The position numbers and the translations under genes are program-made. Positions 54,201-64,000 of a stretch of 64,000 nt of DNA are shown piece after piece (within the stretch, counting starts at the first letter, position 1; every line of letters starts with the position of its first letter). The notes under the pieces are model-generated. The model had not been told where the DNA came from. It ran no database searches and saw only the letters and a program-made list of their open reading frames with translations. Origin of the DNA: Hypomesus transpacificus (Eukaryota; Chordata; Actinopteri; Osmeriformes; Osmeridae); the NCBI RefSeq assembly GCF_021917145.1, contig NC_061082.1, positions 15,487,295 through 15,551,294 on the forward strand. The letters are read 5' to 3'.

Positions 54201-57200
54201 CCACCTGGGGTGAAGCCAGCCAATCACTGCCCTTAGTTTTCTGGGAACTTTTAAAGACTTGTGATGACAGTGTAATTAATACTGATTAACCAGAGGACTG
54301 ACAATGGGACTAAACCTAGAGTGAATGTGATAAGTAGATCTTTATAATCACACAAAACATCAAGGAGTTCAGAGTAAATTTAAGGTGCATGATTTAGACA
54401 GAGGGAGTTTTATAGTTTATAATAATAGTCTGTGAAAATAACCAAATATGGTATGATTTCATACATCACAAAATTACTGGATAACGCAATGGAGAGTAAA
54501 TATATTGTAGACCTCATTAGTCAAAAGTCATCAAATGGACAGCTGAACAAACTCACACGTGCATGCAAAACCCATCTTTAAATGAAATACAGCGAAACCT
54601 TTAAAACAGCCACTTGGTCTGAAAAGCTATGGGTTCTGCCAGCCTCCTCTATCTGCAGAGTGGCTCTGCATAATTCATTAGAGGATCTTTGCATGAATTC
54701 TCAATGCGCGGCCTATTTCCGTAGAAAGCCATGTCTATGAAAACAGTCAGTGGAGAGTGTGGAGAACGAGAGAGGGAGAGAGGAAAAGAGATAAAGCATC
54801 ATTCTACTGCTTTCTCCCCAGGCCCTCAACCCGGATAAACAGGATCAGGTGTCCCCCTGTTGTGTCTCACAGCACATCTGGATCTTTTATGTGCTGAGAG
54901 GCCTGTCTCCTGCCTCTAGTGCTCACCTCACCTCAAGCCCCTTTGAGAGAAAGAGCTGTGACGTCAGAGACGACACAAGCGTGACGTCGGCGACGGGGGG
55001 ACTTAAATCACACTGACTTACTTCAGCTTCCGACACACGTGTCCCAAGTTGTTGAGAAGCGGCTCCCATTTGTCTACTGTGACCTGCAGGCAGAAGGTCC
55101 AGACAATACTGAGTTAACATCAGGAGAGCAGAGTAGTTGCAACAGGGCTTGAAATTGAGATCATTTTGGTGGTGTAAACTCCCGAAATTGTGTCTGCGCG
55201 ACCTTAAAATATATTTGGGAGCATTTGTGAGTGCAAATAATCGTTATGGTGTGACTTGTTTTATTTCTTGACCAAACGCTCGCTAATTAGCCTACTACAC
55301 AGTATGTGTATACAGTAACCGGTCAACCGTTCTCTCCAACGTTACATAACCAATTAAACTTCATCTTCACGTTCTCAACTTTGAGATTTTTGTTCTTGTT
55401 AATATTAGCCATCAGTCACTCTTTGTCACTGCGCTTTGTAGTCACGTGACAAGGAGCTACCAAGTGCAAAATATAAATCCACAACATGAACATTTTAGTT
55501 GTGATGCTCCTTAATATTCGGTGGGTGCTGCTACATTTTAGCTGGTGCTCCTAACTTGGGAGCACCAGTGCCACCAAGTAAAAAATATTATTTCAAGTCC
55601 GGTGCAAACTTTAATGGGATTTAATCTATTTGTCTCCTTTTGCTTGTTGTAACTGTAATGTTCTTTTTTTTTTTTACCCATTTATATTTCAGTAATCATC
55701 ACTGCGCTTCAGAAAGCTTCAGTATATATCAAAACACGCTGAAAATTATTGTAAGAAATTTCAGTAAAATAAATCAGATCTGATTATTATGAATATATTA
55801 TTAATATCTTATTATTTATTTATTATTACTGTAAGATTTCAAGTACTAAAGCCTATAAAGTAAGAATGTTATTGTTCTTACTTTCAATGTTCAATGTTAT
55901 TGTGTATGTGTGTTTTCCAGTCCCTACTACAATAAACTAACTTGAATTTGAATTATACATTACTTCATTCCCGATGGCCTTGATCTTGTCCATGGCATCA
56001 AGGAACAACTTCTCAGCTGTTTTCCAGCTGCACAAGTAGATTTTGGAACAATAGAAAGCAATTAGAAGTATTTTTTTTTTTTATGTGTGTATGTTTTGCC
56101 CCAGCAGATGTCATGTGAGTCTGTATGCACATGTTGTTCATCTGTTTGTGGGTGTTTGAGTTTACACTGATGCAGATCCTTCCTGTATGTGTGTGTGTGT
56201 GTGTACAACTGACTCACTCTCCATTCTGGAAGGCGACAACTGCCACCTCGTGCATGACAAAGGGGTCCTCGGGGGCGATGCTGAGTGCCTGGCTGAAGAA
56301 GCGCTCGGCAAGCTTGGAGTTGTTGGTCAGACCGTACTCTAGGCCGATGTACAGCATGGGCAGGTGGCACCTGGGAGGGAGGGGAAGGATGGGGCCTGCT
56401 TCATTCTTCTGATGTTTGGCTGGAGCAATTCAAAAGCTCCTTTGCTAGCTAGCTGTGCTACCTATTCAAGATGTTAAGTTCCTTTCCTACATTTCGTTCC
56501 CCAAATTGTGTTCCACAAATGCGCCACTGTATCTTCACTATCCACACGTCACGTCAGGCCTAGGACCCCCTTACGTGACCCCTCGTACCCCACACGTACC
56601 CCTTCATCAGCTGGGCGGCAGTGAAGTAGGCCGCCATGGCCTGGTCGTGTTCACTCTCCACGGCAAACGAGTGTCCGTAGGCGATCCAGGCTGGACCGTA
56701 GGTCCGCTCCAGGGTGGTGGCCTTGCTGTGGGACAAAGTGGCCACGGTCAGTTGGAGAGCCAGAGACCTGCATCACCGGGCACATTCCAAGGCAAAGGTG
56801 TGTGTACGCAGTGACTGTGTTGTGAGGCAACGTTTGGTGCAGTGGGTTTGATCCAGCGTACCTAAGGTATCTACGTGCATGTTCGTTCTTGTGGCCGACC
56901 ATCAGATAGTAGCATCCCACTGCGAACCACGAAACCTGAAAACAAACATATACATCCAAATGTTTACGTAGAAATTACGGACAATTTGCTTCTGTTAACT
57001 TTTGAGACCCAGCACTCGTAGAACTCAAGAGGGTGTACTTACTGGGTTGTTGGGATACAGGTCTACCAACTTGTGAGAGAGATAAAACAATTCTGTGAAG
57101 AATACAAATAAACTGTCAGTAGGATAAAACAATTGCGTTTTATGCGTCTTTTTTAAGCAACGGAATGATAGAACTAGTTTGATTTACAGGCGGATAAACT

Positions 57201-60200
57201 GCCGTGTTGGATCTTACCGTTGGCCTTACTGAGCTCGACCAGAGTGCCGATGTGGACAGGTAAACAGTTAGCATGAAATGGATCCTTCACCATCACCCTG
57301 AGACAGACAGGGACCAACGCTTCGGATGAACTCAAGTGCACGCAATCAATTCAACTCACAACTCAGAATTCAAGATATGGACCAGGCAGAGGATAGAGGG
57401 TACTGTGCCTGGGAGCAGACTGGGGTGCCCTTACATAGACGTGAGTTTGTAGCACATCTTGAAGTCGCAGTTGTAGTAATGCCTCTCAGCCAGCGAGACG
57501 ACCACGTCCAGGTTGTCCTGGAGACCGTGGACCATGTCTGGGACCACCATGTCACTAGGCTTGTTGTACTGGGGAAGACAGACAAGTGCCATGGACAGCA
57601 GGGAAGTGGGCATGAGAAAGAGGAGGAGAAAGGACATGGGGGCAGAATTTACATGGAGAGGGATGTGAAAGGATGGGATGAGATGGGGAGAGGGATGACA
57701 AAAGCATACAATAACATTGTAGCTGACTTGAGGACCAATCAAGCTCACTGTAGTTAACCTGAGGACCAATGGACCTCTTCTGTCTACAAATAATTCAACA
57801 AGGTTTGTTCATTACAGAGATTAATTGATACCCAACTGCATGGTTCTGAAATGAATCACAAATGAAACAAAGGCAGTGATTTGCAGTGATGTTCCAATAA
57901 ATGAAACAGGAATAGCACCACTGATCCTGGCAGGTTGGGTCTCCATACCTTCTTTAACTTGTTTTCAAAGAGGAAGTGAAGCAGTTCCTCTTCCTCCTCG
58001 TTGCACTGTTGACTCAGAGGAAGAGCATCCAGGAAGTCTTTTTCTAAATAGACATTTAAAAAAATGACCACGTCAATTAGGGTTACTGAGAGAAGATGCG
58101 CGCGGTGATGCGCATTGTGTTGTTATCTCATCTCTTATCTCATACATCTGCATTCATATTCGAAATCACTAGGCAACTCCAACCCTGGGACCGTATGCTT
58201 CTTATCTTCCTCCTAAGTTTACTCTCAATCAGTGCCAAGTCTGGCCAATTAGTATGAGTGGCATTGTCACCACAAGCCATTAAATGTTCCCAGGAAACTA
58301 GGGAAGCAGGCCCTCTGACTGGCTGGCTCTGTCCCAGGTGGACAGTTCTTCTGGTTCTTTCATTTTGTTTTGATACATTTACCTCAATGAGACTTTGGGT
58401 TAAAGCTGGGTTAGGCAAGTTTTGTGAAGCTAGCTCTTTTAGATTCTGTTTGACACAATTCAAACCAAAACATCCCACCGCCTCCCTTCAAAGCAACTGC
58501 CACAAACCTGCAGGGGCAGAGAGTGCGCATCTAGGTAGGCAGACAAACAGGTAGATCGTCCAATCATTAGTCAGGGTACGGCCTAATGATTTGTTGTGTT
58601 TATTACAGTCTTGCGACGCCCACAGATGTCGGATTGATTCAATATAACCGTCAAACCCTAAATATGTATTGGTTGCTAACAAAACTTTTATTTTGGCAAA
58701 TATAGAGTGCTTCTCAAACACATTAGATACTCTGCCTTTAAGTAAAGGTGGATATAAATGGAATGTGTCCCGCCCTCTCACCCTCCTGGGCAGTCAGCAT
58801 GTGGTGGGACGTGAGAAGGTCAAAGGCTTCAAAGCAGTACACATCCAGCTTCAAGGCCTCTTTGTAGCTGGAGGTGGCCAGCAACCGGTTGTCCATGGCA
58901 TCATAGATTTTCCCTCGCAGGAGACATATTGAGCTGTTTATCTGAGAGATGAGAGACAGACAGATATTTGGTGTGTGAATTCTTGTATCAAGATGACACA
59001 CACTTGAAGCTGGAATTAAATATTATTTTCATTCAGAAGATGGGTAGGGTGTATGAGAGATCAGAATCTAGATGTATGATTTATGTAACAAGAGCGAACA
59101 AATAACCAGTCCAAGACTACAACATTCGGTGATCAGGAGACTGTGAAAAGCAGCCTCCCAGTCAGGGTTGGGACTCACAGAGGCAGTAGACATCTCCCAG
59201 TCTTTTCCTGACTCTCGAACGCTTTTGTCCTCCTTCCCACTGCGGTCCAGCAGCTTCTTACAGGCAGGCTCCTCCATGTCCAGTATGTCCAGGGCCTGCT
59301 GAAACTCTTTGGCAGCATACTGGGGAAACACACAGCTCACAGCATAAACAGGCAGAATACCTCAGAAACACACAGCTCACAGTATAAACAGGCAGAATAC
59401 CTCAGAAACACACAGCTCACAGTATAAACAGGCAAAATACCTCAGAGACACACAGCTCACAGTATAAACAGGCAGAATATCTCAGAAACACACAACTCAC
59501 TGTATAAACAGGCAGAATACCTCAGAAACACACAGCTCACAGTTTAAAGGGGCAATTGACTGGGTTTTTTGGGTATTTCACACTGTTCCTTAAGGTCTCC
59601 GAATAGGGTATGTAACATTGGTTGGGTTGAAAATGGCCCGGGTGCTGTTCTATGCCCTCTGACAGATCCTCTGAAATGTTCCCGGGAAAAAACACTAGCT
59701 TTTCTCCTTTTATGGTATGCTCATTAATATTTAGATAAGCTGCGCGCTGATTGGTTGGTTATTAACGAGTGAAGCTGGGAGCAAAAACGCAACACGGCCA
59801 ACAGCAGCACTCGCTGAAACACCGAAGTTGGAGACTTGAAATAAAAACGCGCAAATAAATCTATTGTGTCTACACAACACTGTTTTCAACAGATTTACTA
59901 TATATCATTTGAAATGATAACATTACTTGTTTCCACTTCTGTTGTTGAAGCAAACTGGATTGACTTAGGTGGGTAGAACGTTAGGCTACAGCTTAGCAAC
60001 CAAACCATATCGTGATTCTACTCGGCTTCAGTTAGCTAGCTAGGCTAGCTCTAGATATCTTGCTGTAAAATAACATGACAAAGATCTGGACAAACATGCA
60101 TCGTGAATTGTAGATTTTCATTACACAGGTTATTTATTTGAATGAAACACAGTCAGGAACATGAATCAACGTTAGCCCCATTGCCAATAAACTAGGCTAA

Positions 60201-62352
60201 ATTATCACACATTCTACCTATGCTCTTGCGATAACTAGCAAGCTAAACTTGTTTACAGTACATGCCTACAGTTTAGGTGTTACTAGTAACAGTTACTAGC
60301 AATGCTAACGTATCCTGTATCTAGAACCTGCCTTTCTCCAGTTCTTTCAAATAGATTACCTAGACAGGCGTTAGCAATAAGCCAGACTGCAGTTCGTTTT
60401 CTGGCTATTTTTCGGAAGCTTCCCTTCTAATGCCGATTACAGCTTGTCTAGCTAGAGTCATTTGATGTGTGTAGAAACGTATTTAGCATTCTACCTGGTA
60501 TGCTATATACAGGAAACGTTAGCATTGCTAATAACTGTTAGCACAACATCATACTGTCCTTATAGCTTGCGGTTGCAATGAGCATACGGTTGGAACAGCA
60601 CCTCTTTCCAGGTTCAGCTTCCTAGCATATCCGCTTGAAATTGTCCAAGGTTGTCAAAACTGTCTTGGGTGAAATGTTCAGAGCAAATGAATGATTGAGT
60701 GTCGAACTTCGCCGGGATCTTCTCATACACAACAGCTGCCATGCCTGTTGAATGTTTGGCTCCTTGGGAAGACTGTGAGTGTTAGCCTTCCCTGTACAGC
60801 CTGGAACACAGCATTTACGACCGTAGTCCATTTTCAATATCCTTGTTATAATTCAAAACGTTCTTCTTTGTAATTCCTTATAAGTAGCCTACACAGAGCA
60901 GCGCGCAATTAAACTAGTATCGGAGATAGACGCTACCTCGGGCTGGTCTGGATGTAAATTCTGGGGCGTGACAAAGATACAGACCAGAGCCAATAAGAGG
61001 GCGTTCACCGGTCCTACGTAGGACCGGTGGCTTTGTTGAAAAGCTAACGTTTTACAGCCAATTTTTTTCTTTTTGAGATTTGAATAGGAAAGAGGTGTCA
61101 ATGGACTTTGATATTCACGGTATGTTCAGTTTACCTTCCGAACTGTCGTTTTTCAACAATGACAAGGTAAAATCGGTTTTGCAGTCAATTGCCCCTTTAA
61201 ACAGGTTGAATACTGGAGAAACACACAGCTCAAGCAAAAACAGAGCTAATACAACAAACGGGAGGCATACTGGTGAAACCCATTAAACACACACTCGATA
61301 AATCACATTATTACCATAACTATAAAGTATTGTTCATACTTACATGGCACCTAGCAGCTAGATATTGACAAGCACCATACAACTGAGGGTGAGAAGAAAA
61401 AGTAGTACTGCATGTTAGATTTGAAATAAACATAATATTATCAAGATCTTGTTCATAGCATGATATTAAGGTCAAAATGCAATGTTAAAATAAGAGAGCT
61501 GCTTTGGTAGGCAGAAACATTTGGTTTAAAAAATGTCCCCATGTTTTAGACTCTGGAGTGCAAGTGAGGTCTTACCTTGTCTAGTTTGCGTGAGCGTAGG
61601 GCATGGGAGGCTCTGTGGTACTGTGAGGTGAGGTAAAGGCACTGTGCAAGCCAGTAGATGTCCTGTGGGTCTTCTATTTAAGAAAGGGAGACCAGGGTGA
61701 ATAGTTACCTAGAGCCAAGCTATATTCCTATAGCGACTCAGTCCACAATCAACCAACGGTCCACAATATGCATTATTGTGAAACCGGACTTAAGTCTTTT
61801 CATGTGGTAAACCGTACACTATGTGAAAACTTGAGATGGAACACCAAGAAATGAACTGTCTGTTTTTGTCTCATTACTCTTTAGAAGTAGTCTGTAGTAA
61901 ATAGTAAAGAGCCGATAGTAAACACTTACCATGGGAAAGGGATGCTATCTTGTCCGCCCAAAATAGAGCACTCTGATATTGTTGCTGTAAACAAAAATAG
62001 AGAGGTCACAGTGCCACATCAAACATAAATGTATGGTCATGATGTGGACAGATGACGAAGAAAGAAATTGCAAGCTAGCTAGTGCTATCTTGTTGACGTA
62101 CGTTAATTAAGCTTGATCAGCTATTTAGTTTGCTTGCCGCCTCTTAAAATAGTTAACAGGCAATATCTGCACTAGCTTAGCTAGTATTGTATACTATTAA
62201 AACAGATACCAGCTGAAGCTAGCTAGCACTAGCAATGTAGCAGACGACTGACTACTGTAAATGAGCTAGCTAGCTCTACTACACTTAAACAATCCGATTC
62301 TTACCTGATCAATGTAGTGCCGTACACGTTTTCGAAGTCTATCAAGATTCAT
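51205..62352 (-). CDS. cdc16: anaphase-promoting complex subunit CDC16/APC6
   Basis: Eighteen exons: 62305-62352, 61930-61984, 61576-61673, 61344-61382, 59179-59319, 58782-58941, 57949-58043, 57435-57568, 57218-57297, 57043-57092, 56862-56935, 56600-56725, 56218-56370, 55964-56027, 55022-55083, 54020-54155, 53618-53708 and 51205-51464. Phases agree throughout and give 621 aa; human CDC16 is 620. It is a TPR scaffold subunit of the APC/C ubiquitin ligase, which drives mitotic exit. Seen: the N terminus MNLDRLRKRVR, TPR helices such as PAWIAYGHSFAVESEHDQA, YGLTNNSKLAERFFSQAL and STYSAIGYVHSLMGDFESA, and the conserved end SDMMLETSMSD. Introns 4 and 17 are full of transposons and minisatellites. 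Confidence 0.96.
51454..51612. repeat. 47-bp minisatellite overlapping the cdc16 exon-18 acceptor (first part)
   Basis: Units begin near 51454, 51501, 51548 and 51595, exactly 47 bases apart (GATGTCTGTCCCTTAGAGAC, then ATCATAACATTTATACATTA). The first unit includes the first bases of cdc16 exon 18 and its CTCTTAG acceptor, read on the minus strand. Further units continue beyond the inserted elements, at 52418-52581 and 53415-53450, with a diverged remnant at about 53505-53595. Confidence 0.9.
51613..52417. mobile_element. hAT-like non-autonomous transposon
   Basis: An 805-bp element flanked by a perfect 8-bp duplication, CCTTAGAG (51605-51612 and 52418-52425). Terminal inverted repeats: CAGTCATTCTCAAAGTGTGG at the left, and CAGTGTTTCTCAAACTTTTT read inward from the right. 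The CAGTG-TTCTCAAA ends and 8-bp duplication are typical of hAT elements. No transposase is recognised. It sits in cdc16 intron 17, inside the 47-bp minisatellite. Confidence 0.85.
52582..53414. mobile_element. internally deleted Tc1-like transposon
   Basis: Inverted ends are CAGACTTGCTCAAATTTGTT and, inward from the right, CACACATGCTGAAATTTTTT. TA dinucleotides flank both ends (52580-52581, 53415-53416). The part at about 52700-52800 matches the Tc1 transposase DNA-binding region: GTCCATGGAACAGTAGCCA, and AAATCGACCCCAGATTGA corresponding to KIDPRL. Most of the transposase gene is gone, and a second element is nested inside. Confidence 0.8.
52893..53137. mobile_element. piggyBac-like MITE nested in the Tc1 element
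   Basis: A 245-bp element starting CCCTTGTGCTGCCTTCGGGT and ending with the inverted CCCAAAGATAACACAAGGG. The left flank is TTAA and the right flank TTAC, so one base of the TTAA target duplication has probably mutated. Internal GGGTCA/TGACCC words make it partly palindromic. Confidence 0.8.
53452..53507. repeat. short interspersed-repeat fragment
   Basis: GAATCAGAATCGGGTTTATT followed by GCCAAGCAGTATTACACGTA resembles a short repeat I recall as widespread in teleost genomes. It interrupts the 47-bp minisatellite. No library comparison was possible. Confidence 0.4.
55143..55605. mobile_element. possible hAT-like MITE in cdc16 intron 14
   Basis: The left end CAGGGCTTGAAAT and the inward-read right end CCGGACTTGAAAT form a short inverted pair. 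Both are followed by GGTGG-containing sequence. No exact target duplication was found (GTTGCAA and TGCAAAC share only TGCAA). Confidence 0.4.
59331..59543. repeat. 40-bp minisatellite in cdc16 intron 4
   Basis: Five to six units of AAACACACAGCTCACAGTAT AAACAGGCAGAATACCTCAG, with a period of 40 bases (CACAGCTCAC at 59331 and 59371). The array starts right at the exon-5 acceptor. A diverged unit is found on the far side of the adjacent transposon (about 61197-61245), showing that the element inserted into the array. Confidence 0.9.
59548..61196. mobile_element. Kolobok-like element with a broken THAP domain
   Basis: A 1,649-bp element flanked by TTAA on both sides (59544-59547 and 61197-61200). 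The inverted ends are AGGGGCAATTGACTG, 15 bases and perfect. TTAA duplications together with a THAP-type DNA-binding domain are the hallmarks of the Kolobok superfamily. Only a THAP remnant is seen (next entry). The catalytic part is missing, so the element is non-autonomous. It lies in cdc16 intron 4. Confidence 0.8.
60625..60837 (-). pseudogene. THAP domain remnant of the Kolobok-like element
   Basis: The frame from 60837 reads CCVPGC, then HSLPKEP and a conserved tryptophan (QQAW), the first half of a C2CH THAP zinc finger. The second half, FICSEHFTQDSFDNL with the closing Cys and His, is in another frame from about 60740 downward. The domain is therefore split by a small indel. Confidence 0.65.
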
Positions 62353-62850
62353 TGTGAGTTATATACCTGTCACTTTGTAATTCAAAAGTGTATCATCATC
62401 ATGCAGTAACTGACTAGCTCGCAAATACAAATTTTAGCATTCGCTAATTCGCTAGGCACGCAGAGGCAAACCCGCGGCTTCTATTGCAACGAGTGTTTGG
62501 CTCCTAAAATTCCGCAGAAACGTTTACTAGATAAATTACAGTTCCTAGTTTATATTTGAATGTTTGTAGGCATGGCTTATTTCAGTATTTATAAAAAAAG
62601 CACACACAATTTCTTCATAAAATGTACCTCTTCTGTTTTATTTCCCATTTGTATTCCAATTGTTCAATTTCTGTTAATTGTAACATTTCTTAAGTTGAAT
62701 GAGGTGGTAAATCTTGAATTCCCCTGTAGGGTAACCCCGGAAAACAAAATGTATCTGTATAAAATCACAGTACAAAATCACAAATGGACTTTCATTACAT
62801 TCAGAGAAAATCTAATCCTGATACAAAAAGCACTTCTCAGCCAGTCCCAT
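62353..62850. promoter_or_regulatory. cdc16 upstream region and 3' flank of the CFAP97-like gene
   Basis: The first 170 bases include the cdc16 5' UTR and likely promoter, with a CpG-richer patch near 62450-62480. The rest is AT-rich and would be the 3' UTR of the neighbouring gene. I see no other feature. Confidence 0.45.
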
Positions 62851-64000
62851 CTATGTGATCTGCGACTCTTGACTCCTGGGTGTGCTCTCTGAGTTGGGGG
62901 TGTCAGTTGAGGAATCTTTGTCAGAGTTGTCAGGAGCAGCAGCAGTGTCCTGCTGGTTGCCTCTTTCTTCCTGGACCTGGACCTTGGAAGAACGCTCCAT
63001 CTCTTCATCCCCCTTGGTACTTGTGTGTGAGTGGCATTGAGGACTGGGTTCTGGTGCCTCAGGCCTACTCTCCTCCTCAGTATCCCTGCCACTGTTACTC
63101 TGGCTGGGCTCCGTGTCTGACTGGAGTGCCCCTCTCTCAGAGCGATGGCTGGTGGAGGAGGCCTTGGAAGTACAGACAGTATCCATAGGTTTAGCAAATT
63201 AAACCACATTGTGTCACGTTTAAGTGTTGATAAGAGCTTTCCACGTGACATGCCTCTTACTCATGGTTGTGAAACTAGATAACTTGATTAGGATATGCAA
63301 GTACAACTTGAATTAGGCTTTGCAAAGGATAAAATACATCTATTTATCATTTATGACGAAAAGGCACCTTTTTGTCAGGGGCTGTTCTCGGGAAGATTCC
63401 GATGCTCTCCATGAGTTTGCAGGTCTTGAGCCAGTCGTGGTGCCAGTCCTTGGCTCTGTAATGAGGCTGACACTGGGCGAGACGCTGCACAATCAGCTGG
63501 TTGTCCAGGGTGATGCGCCGCAGCTCCTGCTTTCGTCTCTCTCTGCTCAGACTACACAGACAAGAGAAGAGGGTGAGCCTGGGCTAGTAACACCTGGTCG
63601 TGGGAACTTGCTCTTGAGTGTCCCGCAAAGTTATTGCTAATTAGCTGAAACGCTCCTATGAAATCCCATGAAAGGGTAGTCGTAAAAATAAATGAAAGAG
63701 TGAATCATTGAATCACTCAAATAAATACAGGGTGTTTAAAGTGACTTTCCTATTCTTATTCTTCAACTGCACTGATCAGTGAAAACAATATGAAATCTGA
63801 TTGAGACGACAAGTGTTCTCAGGTTCGTGCAGGTGAATGGAATTCATGTCACTGTTCATGCTTCGTTAGTTTTCTTGTTTTCCCTAGTTTATCAAAATAC
63901 AACAGACGCCAACCACACCTAACCAACCTCTTGTGGTGATAATCATTCTTGTTATCTATCCGTCCAGTGGTTCTCATGATGTGAGATATCTTCTCCAGCA
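62851..64000 (-). CDS. cfap97d2: CFAP97-domain protein, 3' part (window edge cuts the gene)
   Basis: Three exons are seen: 63928-64000 (continuing beyond the window), 63368-63551 and 62851-63162. The conserved part reads IMRTTGRIDNKNDY, then a basic stretch SRERRKQELRRITLDNQ and IVQRLAQCQPHYRAKDW. This matches the CFAP97/hemingway-like domain, in which a short conserved motif is followed by an RELxRITxEN-type helix. Such proteins are linked to cilia and sperm flagella. The last exon encodes a Ser/Glu/Asp-rich, apparently disordered tail of about 100 residues. The cfap97d2 name rests on the motif plus position next to cdc16, as on human 13q34. The donor after DKK (GTGCCT) is weak, so the tail exon is less certain. 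Confidence 0.65.

Noticed and set aside
62880-63188. 102-codon plus-strand frame
   Set aside because: Antisense of the last CFAP97-like exon; cysteine- and proline-rich composition fits a shadow frame.

Overview
This is a nuclear genomic window from a teleost fish. The evidence is spliced vertebrate genes with GT-AG introns, dense dinucleotide and purine-rich microsatellites, and fish-type DNA transposons (Tc1-like, piggyBac-like, hAT-like and Kolobok-like). Every protein gene I can support lies on the minus strand. Exon boundaries were worked out by hand from splice signals, reading-frame phase and family similarity.

Layout. 1-5207: no gene, rich in microsatellites. 5208-9628: a compact class I cytokine receptor (signal peptide, one WSxWT domain, membrane segment, Box 1, acidic tail). 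9629-15963: no gene seen. 15964-18281: the ADP/ATP carrier slc25a6. 18595-25212: asmtl, a Maf-like domain fused to an ASMT-like methyltransferase, with two alternative-looking terminal exons of identical length and phase. 25481-37882: a 12.4 kb repeat block holding a large element filled with a 162-bp satellite, a 2.2 kb palindrome carrying two inverted copies of one ORF, and a RecQ-helicase-like fragment. 38831-40035: the purinoceptor-like GPCR gene p2ry8. 43458-48771: upf3a (nonsense-mediated decay). 49240-49744: a small unrecognised protein with an MGC lipidation-type start. 51205-62352: cdc16 (APC/C subunit APC6, 18 exons, 621 aa), with several transposons and minisatellites in its introns. 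62851 to the window end: the 3' part of a CFAP97-domain gene (cfap97d2-like).

The left half (cytokine receptor, slc25a6, asmtl, p2ry8) matches the human PAR1 gene set. The right half (upf3a, cdc16, cfap97d2) matches human 13q34. The window therefore contains a junction of two blocks that are separate in human, between about 40.0 and 43.5 kb.

The genes do not form one pathway. They cover cytokine signalling, mitochondrial nucleotide exchange, a nucleotide-pyrophosphatase/methyltransferase fusion, lysophospholipid/purinergic-type GPCR signalling, mRNA surveillance and cell-cycle ubiquitination. The most unusual items are the single-module cytokine receptor, the duplicated asmtl terminal exon, the nested satellite/palindrome block, and an intronic minisatellite that copies the cdc16 exon-18 splice acceptor.
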